Shown in pieces: positions 1 through 14,200 of a DNA stretch of 64,000 nt. A program made the position numbers and the translations under genes. The notes under the pieces are model-generated. The model worked only from the letters and a program-made list of their open reading frames with translations. It did not search any database and was not told where the DNA came from. Origin of the DNA: Microvelia longipes (taxonomy: Eukaryota > Arthropoda > Insecta > Hemiptera > Veliidae); contig JACMZG010001914.1 in the NCBI GenBank assembly GCA_018340805.1, positions 45,865,963 to 45,929,962 of the forward strand. Reading direction: 5' to 3'. Positions within the stretch are counted from its first letter, which is position 1; each line of letters opens with the position of its first letter.

Positions 1-624
1 GTTGGGATAGATGAAATTCATATTTAATGTAAACGATTTGAATAGTCTATGATTCTGACAATGAATATAATTGAGATTCCTCCAGTAGATATTACTTTGG
101 GTGTATGGTGGCAGATTGGATTTGAATAAAAAGCTGGATTGCTAACAATTTTTTTAGACGACAGCACTCAATGGTCAGGCTATTTATGAATCAAAGCTAT
201 TGTTGTTAGTTTGGTAGTACTGAATGACCTTAAAATAAAAGGTTGATTGAAGTAATCTAAAGCATGGGAAATTTTTGTTAATTTTTATTTAGATTGACAC
301 ATCTGTTAAACTATTCACAGGGTTAGGACTGATGTCACTGGGAGGTTATTTTATAAACTTGTCTCTGAAGGTTATATACTCTCCGCGCTTTATCTTTCTA
401 CATAAAAAACAGCTGTTTTAATAGAAACAGCAGGCGTCCAACATCGGAAGAAAAAAAATACCTAAAGGTTCTTGCGTGACGCCACAGGACAACTATAGCA
501 TCCATTTAGGTTTTATTATCTCTCACAGGGACTTTTTTCCCCTTTTACAGTGTAACAAGCATTGCATTTTCTCCCTTACAGCTGATTTTTAGTCATGTGA
601 CCATGTAGAAAGATATAGCAAGGA

Positions 625-1060
625 CATTCCATGTCACATTAACAAAAATATACATTTTTGGACTCAATTTCACCAATTTTAATATTATTAGACTGACAGA
701 TAGACACCATAGAAAAAAGAAAAATAATAATTTTTAGCTCATTCAGTGCAGCCTTATAGCTGCAGTAAAATGTTGATTTGCTATATTTCAAAATTTCTTG
801 ACTACAAAAAATAAAATGGTTTCTAAAATTCTGCGGGTGAAATTTTTATCTTAGTGGCATTTACAACCTTAAACTCGGTGTTTTAAAATCAATTTGATGA
901 AATTAGAATATATTTCAAATAGATGCTACACATCATTTGAATAATTACAAAGAGTTTTAGTAAATGCAATTATAAAAAAAATTCTTACACATAAAAATGA
1001 AAATTTTTGAAAATATATTAAAAAGAGCTTAAACTGTTTGTAAAATGTCCTCAAAGTTTC
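625..1060. repeat. Dispersed repeat, GTCATTCCATGTCA family, copy 1
   Basis: It matches 2406-2820 over most of its length (ACATTCCATGTCACATTAAC, ACATTTTTGGACTCAATTTC, GACACCATAGAAAAAAG, CTTGACTACAAAAAATAAAA). It has no coding content. Confidence 0.7.
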
Positions 1061-2405
1061 ATCTTGGAACCGCTGTGGGATTGGGCAGAGTAGAGCATTA
1101 AATTGAAAAAAGACACTTTATAGGAAGTTTTTATTAATAATTTGTGAAAACTCTCCACATTTTCACACTTTGGCATACCTAAACCTGTTATGCAGACCAT
1201 AAAATAATCATATATCATCAAATTAGCACAAATATTTTGAATCATTTATATAAAATGTTAGTCAACTCTTTGATTCAAAACATTTCAGACCTTATTTTGA
1301 AGAGAAAATATCAGGGAAATAAAAAAATGCTCTTTTTATGTGAGATTTTTAAAAGCATAACCTTCACACAGAGGTTCAAATAACATTCCTGTGACGTCAA
1401 GACCTAACTCACATTCAGCCCCCCCCCAAAAAAAATCTTTACCTATATATAATATTATCTGCACCTATGAAACATAAATGACAATTATATTGACACAAAT
1501 TTACCAGGGAAAAATTGAATAATCACATCGGAGAATTGTAAATATAAAATACCATTTCATTGAATTGTCATTTCATTAATTTCATCTTTGAAATAATATA
1601 AAAAATCTATATTATATATTTAAACTCTTAATCTTACAATTTAAAGTAAAATAAATAGAAGCTTAATGTACTTATATAAAAAGAAAATCAGTAATGATTT
1701 TTTTAGTCCTCTTTACAAATAAGTTATGTTTTAACAATTCAACTAGATACTAGATATTATAATATACAAACCCCTGAATTATAATTTATAAGAAATAGAG
1801 CACCATTGATCATAATGGGTGAAAGAAAAGAGTCAGTCCACAAAAACTATGAGGTCATCATCGGTGCCTGTATAAACAATTGTACAGTTGCTAATGGTGG
1901 CCTCAAGCGTTGCCAGTAAAAAATAGTTTATGTGCAGAATCTTTTCTTTTACTTAAATTATAACTTCCCTTATTTGGATTTAACTTGGTATTTTAATTTG
2001 TTTCGTTATTAGATTTTTTCATAGGTAAAAATTAATAGTTTGCCAAATGGATGGTAGATATATAATTATAAATCCTTGGTAACGTCTAGTATAGATAGAA
2101 TTATTTAATAAGTCAGGTATGAGATTTTCAGTAACTAAAAAGACAAAAAAAAATACAATACAGTAATAAAAAATTAAAATTTCAAAAGATGGAAACAAAT
2201 ATTCAGAGATAATCATCAAGCGATTTTTCCAGAAAATGGATTGTAAACATACGTGCATACAGATACTGTATTCATTATAGCAAGTATATGTTGTTGAAAA
2301 AACTAATTACATAACACAGGAATTTGGCTAATGTTTCGCCCAATAAACTTTTTCTTTCCACAAATAAGCTTTTATCATACTCAGAGCCACCTTTCTGCAA
2401 TAATG
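1061..2405. other. AT-rich stretch without a gene
   Basis: Only short frames without homology, A/T runs and a C9 run near 1420 are seen. No gene or element end was recognised. Confidence 0.6.
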
Positions 2406-2820
2406 CTATCGGGTCATTCCATGTCAAATCAACACAAACAAATACATTTTTGGACTCCATGTCACCGATTTTAAATAATTTACTGACAAGTAGGCACCAT
2501 AGAAGAAGGAAAACCCACATTTTTGGCTCATTTGTGCGCCATATTGCCGCAGTAGGTGGGAATTTTCCAAAAATGTGATTTTCATCATTTTCTTTGACTA
2601 CAAAAATGACTGTATCTAAATTCTACTTAGAGTATGATTTTTATTTTGGTGGCGTTTAAAAGCTTAAACATGGCCCTTTCAAATAAATTCTACATACTTT
2701 TGGATAATTAGTTACAAGTTTTTATTATGAGTAAATATAAAATCAAAATGCTAATATCTCAAAAAGCCAATTTTAAAAAAAAACTCTAAAAAAGCTTAAA
2801 CTGTTAGTAAAAATGTCCAC
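2406..2820. repeat. Dispersed repeat, GTCATTCCATGTCA family, copy 2
   Basis: It matches the 625-1060 copy in the same orientation, with GGGTCATTCCATGTCAAATC at its start. The short frames across it are not genes. Confidence 0.7.
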
Positions 2821-3096
2821 AAACTATGTAAACAAATCAGTTATTTCACCCATATCTTCTTGCGATGTTTTTTTTACATTTCTTTTGTGTAGTTATATTT
2901 ATAATATCATTTTTATGATTAATTTGAAAGTAGATTTAAAAACAATGTAACAAAAGAAGAACCACGAACAAAGTGAAAGATTGCCGGAAAGGTTATTTCC
3001 CTACTGCGTTATGGTTGTAGGGATTTTTTTCCTCTTTTTGAAGCGAAATGCTTATGACCTTGGGGATTTTTAAACTTAACAAAATACTGTAGTGGC
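2818..3096. mobile_element. TACAGTCTATCG MITE, partial copy d
   Basis: It contains AACTATGTAAACAAATCAG, the AAGAAGAACCAC block and CTTGGGGATTTTTAAAC in family order, but lacks a clear left tip. Confidence 0.65.
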
Positions 3097-3709
3097 ATGT
3101 TCTATTGTATCTATGTTTACTATGTCCTATCCATGTTTATCTATCTATGTTTATCATGTTTTTTAGTGAATTTCCAAAGGAAAAATGAGCCAATAGAATT
3201 GGTATCATTGAGGGGGAGGGGGGGGGGGGTATACTGTACTATTATTTTACTACTGTATGAGATTACTGAACATTTTTTAAGAAATTTAGCAAAAAAATGT
3301 AATAAAAAATATACGTATAATAAGGAATTCATCTCTTAAAACTCATTTATATGTATGGACACACATTTATAGAAAGTTCACACATGATTGATGTAACACA
3401 TGCATACATGTTTATAGCACATTCATAGAATGTAAATATGTAATGTAACAAATTAACATATTGATAGAATGTAACACAGATTAGAAGTATAAACACACAA
3501 TTTTAACACATTACATGTTAACAATATTAAATTTTATAATTTGAATCTTTATAATATAATTAATTTTGTAATTTATGAAAATTGTATTCAACTTTTTTAA
3601 TTCTGTTAATTTTAAAAAATAGTTTTTACTTCTTTAGACATAATCAAATAAAGGTTTTGTGAAAGAAATATTAATACAATATGAATTGAAAGAAAACAGT
3701 TTTTCAGAC

Positions 3710-4321
3710 TACAGTCTATCGTTTAGTTTACAAAATCTTGACAGATCAGTTTAGACACCACTGATTCTAAAAAGAAAAAAATCCTGCAAGAAATGATGGA
3801 AAAAACTAAGTAAACAAATCAGGTTATTTTACCCGTATTTTCTTATTGATGTTTTTTTACATTGCATAGTTTTATTTTTAAAATACATTTTTAATATTTA
3901 TTTGAAAGTATATATATTTAATGAGAAATGAAATTTATAGAAAAAGAATATCAAAAAAACAAATGCAGAATGTAGCATCCCAAACCCTGGAAAAGAGGGT
4001 ACCACAGCTTATCGCTGACTTTGCATGTTGGTAGAATGAAACAAACTAAAAATCTAATTAATGTATTTTATACTGCAAATAAATGGTTATTATTTATTTA
4101 TTTATTTATTTATTTGAAAGTAGTTTTCAAAACGATGTAATCAAAAGAAGAACCACAAACAAAGAGAACGATTGCCGGGAAGAAGGTTTTTTCCCTACAG
4201 CGGTTATTGTGGTAGGGTTTTTTTTCTCTTTTTAAGTGAGAGGTTGGCACAGCTTCTCTGATTGGTCAATTCGCAAAATACTTATGACCTTGGGGATTTT
4301 TAAACTAAACGATAGACTGTA
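3710..4321. mobile_element. TACAGTCTATCG MITE, copy a (TA-flanked)
   Basis: Ends are TACAGTCTATCGTTTAGTTT and its complement (CGATAGACTGTA), with TA at both tips as in Tc1/mariner-like elements. Compared with the other copies it has an extra stretch at about 3940-4120 ending in TTTA repeats. Confidence 0.75.
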
Positions 4322-5146
4322 TAATGTATATTTAACTATTTGCTGACTCTGGATGCCAGTCGGATAAAGTTGTTAATTTGTGAAAATTTTAGTCAAAGAT
4401 AATAATTCAACTAAGCCGTATCGAAATTTTAGTCGAGTCCAAGTCAAATTGAGAATGCAAGTAAAATAGTGTAAGAGGTGTAGTTGATAATGCCAGGGAT
4501 CCAATGCCTGTTGTTAAGCACGTCATATTTCTATGGTCTCATATTATGCGCTTTATGTCACCCTACAGGTAACAATCTCAGGTTTAGGGATCGCATCGCT
4601 ATGTTCAGTTATTCATTTAAACTGAGAGCATAGCTCAGGCGTGACCGGTGTGATATAACACATCACACAATGCAAATAAACTTTGACAAAGCTCCGCAAT
4701 AAATATTTAGATTAAATTTTAGTCTAAGTCGGACTTACACAAGTATAATAATAATTAAAGCTAAGGTTCCCAATTTTGAGAAATAGTTTTAAGTTGGTTG
4801 TATTATTCTATTGTTAAGTTTTATTTTTTGTAATTTTTAATTTTAAGATAATATTTATATATGTGATGGTTTTAAAAATTAAAAAAAAACACGATGTATT
4901 ATTTCTTTTATATTTAACAAAAATTACTTTTTTTAATGAGATTTCCTTTTGTTTTATTTGGTTAACCTTTGCTCTCATAAGTCTCGTCAAAAAAATTTGA
5001 ATCTGGCAAAAAAATCTTAGAAAAGCAAACACATTTTTGACATTAAGTAACTTTTAATTAATTGAAATTATGATACAAAATTAGAAGTAAAGATTAATAC
5101 AATATTTATAAAACCAAGAAAGAAACATTAAAACCACATTGGAGAA
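4322..5146. other. Sequence 3' of CSTF2, no further gene seen
   Basis: This should hold the CSTF2 3'UTR on the minus strand (near 5146-5050). The rest is AT-rich sequence with no recognisable element. Confidence 0.5.
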
Positions 5147-5266
5147 TTATCTCTGTTGACTCTTCGCAATTTGTTCTTTCAAAACAAGAATACTCTGTCT
5201 CTGTTCTGGTGGCAGCATTGCAATTTGATCATCTGATAGTTGCAGCACTTGCATGATAAGGGCAGC
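5147..5266 (-). CDS. CSTF2: CSTF2 coding exon 9 (C-terminal domain)
   Basis: This last coding exon encodes [39 protein letters not shown] and TAA. It is the compact helical C-terminal domain that binds Pcf11 in known homologues. A TATAAA-type poly(A) hexamer variant lies about 35-40 nt past the stop; no canonical AATAAA is obvious nearby. Confidence 0.95.
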   Translation of the reverse strand, partial: AALIMQVLQLSDDQIAMLPPEQRQSILVLKEQIAKSQQR

Positions 5267-8200
5267 CTGTAAAATATAAAAAATAATAACTTTTCAGATT
5301 ACCTACTCTGCTATGTATGTGACACCCTGACAGAACAGACCACCACTGACAGAGGGCCACCTGTAAGACTGGTTGCACCTACTCACACTGACAGAGGCTG
5401 CACCACACTGACAGAGAGCAGACAACTGCACCACTGACAGAGACTGGAGAACACCACTGACAGAGGCTGCACAGAGAGGCATGACACACAACTGACAGAG
5501 GGCAACACACTGAACCACACTGACAGACACCACACTGACAGAGGCTGCACACCACACTGACAGAGAACTGACACCACCACTGACAAGACAGAGGCTGCAC
5601 CAACTGACAGAGGCTGACAGAGGGTGAAAGACAGGGCTGCACCACACAGAGCTGCACCAGACAGAGGCTGCACTGCACCACACTGACAGAGCCACACTGA
5701 CACTACACACACTGACAGAGCCAGAACACACACTACAGAGGGTGAACACAACTGACAGAGAGCTGCAACCACACACTGACAGAGAGCTGACACAGACACA
5801 CCTGACAGAGGGCTGCACACTGACATGACACTGACACCTGACAGAAGAGGCTGCACCATGGACAGAGCTGCACCACACTGACAGAGGCTGCAGTGAGACT
5901 GCACACACTGACAGAGGCTGCACATACTAACAGAGGCTACACCACACTTGACAGAGGCTTGCACCACACTGGACAGAGGCTGCACCACACTGACAAAGGC
6001 GGAGCACACTGACACAGGGTGAACCACACTGACAGAGGTGCACCACACTGACAGAGGCTGCACCACACTAACAGAGGCTACCAACTGCAGAGACTGCACC
6101 ACACTGACAGAGGCTGCACCATGCTACAGAGGTACACCACACTGACAGAGGCTGCACCACACCTGACAGAGGCAGCACAAACTGACAGAGGCGGAAAACC
6201 ACACTAACAAGGGTGGAAACGCACCCTGACAGGGGGAACCAACTGACAGAGGGTGAACCACACTGACAGAGGCTGCACCACACTAATAGAGGCTGCACTC
6301 ACTGAGAGGCTGCACCATACTGCCAGAGGCCTGCACCACACTGACAGAGGCCACACTGCACAGACAGAGGGGAACCACACTGACAGAGGCCACACTGACA
6401 GAGGCTGCACCCTGCAGAGGCACCACTGACAGAGGGGGAACCACACTGACAGAGGCTGCACCACACTGACAGAGGCTTCACCACACTGACAGAGGCTGCA
6501 CCACACTGACAGAGGCGGAACCACACTGACAGAGGGTGAACTACACTGACAGAGGCTGCCACCACACTGACAGAGCTGCACCATACTGACAGAGGCTTCA
6601 CCACACTGACAGAGCTGCACGCACACTTGACAGAGGGTGAACCACACCTGACAGAGGCTACTCCACACTGACAGAGGGTGACCATAATGTCAGAGGGTGA
6701 ACACAATGACAGAGCTAACCACCTGACAGAGGCTGCACCATACTGACAGAAGGCTGCACCAACTGAAGAGGGCTGCACCAACACTAACAGAGGAACAACA
6801 CTGACAGAGGCTGCACCACACTGACAGAGGCACCACACTGACAGAGGCGGATCCACACTACAGAGGGTGAACCACACTGACAGAGGGTGAACCACACTGA
6901 CAGAGGGTGAACCCCACTGACAGAGGCTGCACCACACTAATAGAGGCTGCACCTCACTGAAAGAGGCTGCACCATACTGACAGAGGCTGCACACACTGAC
7001 AGAGGCAGCACCACACTGACAGAGGCGGATCCACACTAACAGAGGGTGAACCACACTGACAGAGGGTGAACCACCTGACAGAGGGTGAACCCCACTGACA
7101 GAGGCTGCACCACACTAATAGAGGCTGCACCTCACTGAAAGAGGCTGCACCATAACACTGACAGAGGCTGCGACAGAGGGGGAACCACACTGCAGAGGCT
7201 GCACCACACTGACAGAGGGGACACCACACTGACAGAAACCACACTGACAGAGGCTTGCACCACAATGACAGAGGGGGAACCACACTGACAGAGGCTGCAC
7301 CACACTGACAGAGGCTGAACCACACTGACAGAGGGTGAACCACACAGACAGAGCTGCACCACACTGACAGAGCTGCACCACAATGACAGAGGGTGAACCA
7401 CACAGACAGAGGCTGCACTATACTGACAGAGGCGGAACCACACTGACAGAGGGTGAACCACACTGACAGAGGCTACTCCACACTGACAGAGGGTGAACCA
7501 TAATGTCAGAGGGTGAACAACAATGACAGAGGCTACACCACTGACAGAGGCTGCACCACACTGAAAGAGGCTGCACCATACTGACAGAGGCTGCACCACA
7601 CTGACAGAGGCTGCACCACACTGACAGAGGCTGCACACACTGCACCACACTGACAGAGGCGGAACCACACTGACAGAGGTGAACCACACTGACAGAGGGT
7701 GAACCATACTGTCAGAGGGTGAAACAATGACAGAGGCTACTCCACACTGACAGAGGGTGAACCATACTGTCAGAGGGTGAACAACAATGACAGAGGCTAC
7801 TCCACACTGAAGAGGGTGAACCATACTGTCAGAGGGGTGAACAAAATGACAGAGCTACCTATACTGACAGCGGCGGAACCACATTGACAGAGGGTGAAGA
7901 ACAATGGCAGGCAGTAAAATCTTTTCTTCTAATTACAAATTTTTTTATTTTCAAAGAAACAGACTTCATCTCAATTCAAGCCTTGAACAATAAGTTGATG
8001 TGACATAGACTCATGTAAACTTAGAATCACTAGAACAATAGTCGGTGGAAATGATCCAACAGTGTGGTCTACATCAAAGGTTAGTTTTAAGTTTTTTTAC
8101 GCAAACACAATACTTTTGCAGTATAAAGGAGGAAAAGTAAAAAAATGTTTTTAGGGTTATACAAACCTTTTCTTGATTAGAAGCAGACGTGGGCATGAGG

Positions 8201-11200
8201 GGCGAGGGTTGTTGCGACACTGCACTAATAGCACTAGCTGCAGGAAACACTGGTTTAGGTGCCTGAGGTACAGGAGGCATGGGTCCAGGTGGCATAGGTC
8301 CTGGTGCCTTTATAGGAGCTCCTCTAGGATCCCGAGCATACTGCCCGCGTGGGTCTCTAGCACTACAACAAACAACAAAATTAGTAGTTTTAAAAAAATA
8401 CACCTAAATAGAACCAATATAACTAAAACAAGAGAAAGAAGATTTCCTTGCAAGTAAATTGTTATGGTACAGCATGAAGAAACATTTTTGTTTCATTTAA
8501 ATATTAGTAGTGATAATAATATGGGGGGGAGTAGTAGTAACTACCAGGCAAGTAGGCCACGTTGTTGGGCCCTTTTTTGCCCAGCTCCCTAAGATAGTGT
8601 TCTACTCCTTTTTAATTTTAAGTGTAGGTATATTTCATCTAATCTAGACAGAAGAGTCGTGAATTTCTATGATTCCTCTCATGCTTTTTCAAGCAATCAT
8701 ACATATTTTCACTGAGTCTAGTGAAAACTAGGAACAACACGTGCTCTCACTGTTAAACCAAACCTCCACACACTTTTAAACTACAAGGCAGAAACAGTAT
8801 AGTATTATAATGAACCTACTATGAGGGTCTTAAATTTTGCCTATAGGGTAAGGGATCTTTAACGAGTACCTGACAACGTACAGGCTCGAGACCACCTGCT
8901 TACGTCCCTTCTGAAGGACGTGGTATGCAGAATTTTTATCCCTTTCATAAGATCCTAGAGGGCCGTGCTGGGATTGAACCATGACTAAAGTCCATTCATT
9001 CAGTGTATTGGCCGCGTACCTTAACCAATACACCACGGGTGACTCTTTTTATTTAAATATTAACCTGAACTGTAAATGGTATTTCCCTCACTATGGAGTG
9101 TAAGCAGCAGCACATTGCAGAGGCAGACGAAACTCAGATTGATATTTACATTGGTTAAATGGGAAATCAAAGAGAGGCTGGTACCCATACTGTGTTTAAC
9201 CGACCCTGCGACTTTACCCCCTCCACTCATACCAAGGGATAATACCAAAATAATGGATTTTTATGAGAACACAGTATAGTCCAAGAGCCCAGGGGTGTTT
9301 TGTTAATAAAAAGTGTAATGGCTGGAACCGGTCTCAATTTTTCGTAAATACCTTCCTGAACAAGGATCTGCAATTATGCCAACTTGTATCGGATGGGTTT
9401 CCCAGGCAGAAAGCACTTTAGGGGTCAAAGGTTCTGCCTGGGACGACGCCCATCCCATACGAGTCAGCAGAATTGCAGATCCTTGTTCAGGAAGGTATTT
9501 ACGAAAAATTAAACCCGTTTCCAGCCATTACACTTTTTATTAACTTCGGTGGTAAATTTGACATGTAAAGTGTGTTCTGCCTGGGACACCCATCCGATAC
9601 GAGTCGGCAGAATTGCAGATCCTTGTTCAGGAAGGTATTTACGAAAAATTGAGACCGGTTCCAGCCATTACACTTTTTATTAACAAAACACCCTGGGCTC
9701 TTGGTCTAGTATATACACACAGCCTAAAAATTTGTAGATTTTTATTAGTCTGCAAAAATATGGTTAAGGATGCTGCATGAACTATGTGGAGGGAATGTAA
9801 TGCCATACACTAGAACAAAGGAGATACAGTCCTCTCCCTCAATATATTGTAACAAGTAGTTCTAATCTAGTAGTTATAATAACCCAAAGAAATCAAATCT
9901 TTCTAGGAATATTTTTAGTTTTTAACTACCTTATAACCTGAATTTCACCTTCACTCAATAGAGGGGCTCTAGTGGTTGAATTTTGAAACATAGAATAAAT
10001 AAACCTGATCACCTTTACCTATCAATATGATCAAATAAACAAAATTACAGTGACTTATATGGTAGAATACTGAAAATAAGAATCAAAACACAAACAATGC
10101 GCAGGAAGCTAAAATCAATTGATTCATTAAAACTTAAAGGTGCGTTCACAATACTGAGGTAGCGATGCGTCGCCCGTTGCGTGTGGTGACGGTTCAAATT
10201 CCAACCTATGTAATCGTATGGGACATTCTTAAACAGCTTGCTGTAGCGTTGTGGAAAATGAAAATTTTTACAAACCGACTAAACTCGCACAAATGATACA
10301 ATGATTAGCATTTGAGTGATTAAGAAACACCTAAAGGACCTTACACAAAAGAAACCTTTCCGTTTTCAAAGTTTTGGAATTTTCCTTACACCCTCTTCCC
10401 ATTTAGAGAAGAATATTTTTGTTTTGTTTGGGTTTGATTCTTGCCGTTCTTAAGTCCTTTTATTCTTTATTATTTTAATAAAAGATTTATTTTTTTATCT
10501 AAAAATGAATATTATCTCGTTATTAAAACACAATATTGTTATTTTATTACTTTTGTTTGTGCTGTGTCTTTTTAAAGTGTTTTATTTTTCCGTTTAGTTT
10601 TTATTAGTTCAAAGTTGTTTTTTTCCATTTCAAAAACAAAATTTATTTCTTAATATTCTTGGTGTTTGCAAATTTTAATGGTATAGTAACATTATCTTGA
10701 TCAATTTTTTATCCTAATAATTGATCTGAAATGTTATGCATTATTTCTATTGTCTTGGTTTTACTGCCTAAATAGTATTTAAGAATAGATCCTGGATTTT
10801 AAAATGTTTTTTTTTAATAAGGCTATTTATTACATTTTATAACAAGTATATTACATAATAAACTAAACAAGATAAACTTTGCCATTTGATCAGGTTGGTC
10901 AGTTAAAAAATATTTAATCTTAGACATATGAAATTTTAAATAAGAATAATTTGAACCAGAAGAAGAACTATAATTTATTGTGAAAATTCCCATTATCATC
11001 AGGCATGATTAAATAAATTAAATATTTGATATAATGAAAAAATTAAATAAAATCTAAAAAGAACAGTTTTGAAGAAAGAACCTTTTCTTCTTCATCTTTT
11101 TATCTTTGTTAAGAAAAATATATTTTTGTTCCCAAATTCGGAACAAGAGTGCACTGTGTTAGCGACTTTTGTGGCCATAGAATGGCTATTGTGGAACAAC

Positions 11201-14200
11201 CATTTTCCACACTGCAATATCCACTACGCGCCCAATGGAACGGATGCATTGCAACTGCAGTATTATGAATGCACCTTAACTCACTCTTAGAAGAGGTTTC
11301 AATAAGGTAACACAGAGCCCCGAAATGATGTTTCAGAACTCTTAATATATTGAGATAGGCTATGCCCTCTTTAGTATATATCTCCATGCTAATAAGTACC
11401 TCCACTTCATGTAGTTTACATCATGATATCATTGTATAAAATGGGAATTCAATACCACCTGTTGAAAACCACTTAGGAATGTAGTAAATATTTACCTGTC
11501 AGATACTTTATCCATGACAGGAGGTAAGCTAACCAAAATAAAACATAGATATTTCCTATTTTTTCATATAAATTATTCATATTCAACAAAATCCAAAAAA
11601 CATTGTAAGTCTGTTGAATATGTAGATAGAAAACTATGATTTGAGAGAAATTGCAGTTATACAGAAAAGAGACACAAATTTGACTATGTATATAATTTAA
11701 ATAGACAAATAAATAAAAAAACTTGATTGTCATTAGATAGCAAGTATTACACATATTAGGTTAAGTCACATAAGAATTTCTATTGCCTTTAAATATGTCC
11801 ATTATAAAGGAAACAGAATTTGATAAACTTTGACTTCTTCCTTAAGCTTCCTGAAGTTCCATTATATTTGCCATTAGAATACTTTCAAATAGCAATCACT
11901 GAATCCAACAGGTGCATAATGCCAGAAAGGTGACATTAATGGAAATGACATAAAACTCTGTGGATTAATTTTTTTTATTATAAAGCAAAAAAGAAAAATA
12001 AGAAAAACTAATATAAATAATGAAAGAATAGAAATCTCTTCACAGATCAAAACTTTAACATCAAAGTTTCATGTGAATAAAGTTATGTTTTTGTTGAGAG
12101 ACCTCTATTGCTTCATAAAATAAATAAATAACGTGGCTTTATTAGACATAATAAGAGAAAGTACAAAGATACTGAAATCTCACTCAAAAGCCTACTCCAG
12201 GGTCATTTTTATGACCGTTAGGAGGAGGGTTACAATGTTTTTGATTATACTAAATAAATTTAAATCATTCTATCTCCAAGGAGACTACACTAGTCTCTTG
12301 AAGTGTATTAGTTTTTTTTGTTTTTTTGTAATTTTTAGTAATTAAATTGTTGGACAAGGTATGATCTGTATTTACAAATGGTTCTTAAATAAGAAGCTAA
12401 AGTGTGACAATTATCTACAGTGGGATCATCTAAAATTTTTAGATATTCGCTTTCAGAGAGTATTTTTTTCTTAAAATGAGCAAATCTAAACTCTGTTAAA
12501 GCTGGGCAGATGGCTACAAAATGGAGATTATCCTCAATGGCATTCATATTGCAAAGAGAGCATCTGTGGTATATTGCTTCATTATCTATGATGGACTCCG
12601 TTCTTTCTCAATCTACTGATATAAAAACTAAGATGTTTTAAAAGATTATAAAGAGGTGCAAATAAAGAAACTGTTTAAAAATTAAAAATTTAGTCGTAAA
12701 TCTTTTTAAAAATCTATTGAAAAGATAATTGTATTAATCAGAGATCTAATGAAAATATACCTGTTGCATGCAGAGTGTAGCCCTAATAATATTCTAACCA
12801 ATAAAATACAAATTTCTCTTAACTTTGAATACAGATAAAATTTAAACTAAGTAAACAGATCCAACTAAAAGTAAAGCAGAAAGGACTTGCAAAGTAGTAA
12901 ATACCATTCAATATTTTTCTCCACAATGACTCTGCATAAAAATAAAAATTATTTTATTTGAATCAAATCAGTTTTTTTAAAAATTTGGTGAAGTTAACCA
13001 CTGGTGAACAAACTATCACAATTATAAAAGAGTAAATTTTTTGGACTGGTATGATATATATATATAAAATTTAAATTTCTTGAAGACTGCAATCCTTTAT
13101 AAATAATATTTATTATTTAATAACCTTCACATATAAATAAATAAATAAATAAATTTATTTTATGATATATCACATCACAATGTCAAATATAAAAGCAAAT
13201 TTATCTTAAATAAAACATGTCAAAACTAAATAACGCTTAAATTTTAAATAACATTTTAATTTAAATCATATTTTTAGTTATTTAGTTAGGATAGATAAAT
13301 TTAAAATTTAATTTTGAAAAATCTTTTAAATGGTACAAAGGATTTTTGAGGAGCAATGCTTTGACTACATTTGGGAAAGATTTGTTTTTCAAGTTTTAGT
13401 GATTGTGATTGGTAAGTTGTGATTGGTAAGTGATTGTAAAGTGGATTCCAATCTCTTGAATATGATGTCTCTCTGTCTTGTAGAGTCCAAGTCTTTTAGT
13501 TGTGAGTTTAGCCTTCTTTCGAGTCTGGTAATTATGAATATTTTCATGTTTTTTCTAAACTATTTTTTATGTCATGAATGTAAATTAAGTACTGGTAACA
13601 TGCCAGGGAATACAAACTTAAAATCCTACCAGTTTCCAAAAACACTTTTACACGACTCCTGCACGACTCCCACTTTATAAATAATATAAATAAATTAATA
13701 TTATTAAAGGACTGCAGTCTTCAAGAATTTAAATTTTATATCACAATTATAGTTCAATAATATATATTTTATAAATTTATAACTTTTTATTGTTAGTAGC
13801 CTTATTTTATTTCTCTGTTTGTTTGGTTAGGCACTGATGATGATGGAGAGGCCTCTTCATGTGTCAAATTGGGTTTCAATCATACACAAGGATAGAGACT
13901 CGAGCTCGAAAAAGATAAATTGAATCAGACCTATAGTTGCACTTAATTAGAATATGAACTACAATCTTTTTTAAGCAAGAACTTTTTGTATTCGAGTTAT
14001 AAAACAAGAATGTCAAAATCTGACAATTTAAATAATAAACAAAATAAATTAAATATAATACAGGGCTGCCACATACCTCCCCCCTGAGTGTTTTTGCCAT
14101 TAAGGCTAAACATGAAACTCACCTTCTTTTTCTCTGGCGAAGTTCCTCAGAAGTCAGGTATGCTGGCTTTAGCCTGTCAATGGAAATCCATTTCGTTGAA

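Noticed and set aside
5303..7824. Many long minus-strand frames of 76-251 codons (Cys/Val/Gln-rich)
   Set aside because: They are by-products of the 20-nt tandem repeat, which lacks stops in that orientation; no start context, splice logic or homology supports a protein.
5321..7913. CRISPR-like array
   Set aside because: Units are contiguous and decayed, with no unique spacers, and the sequence is eukaryotic.
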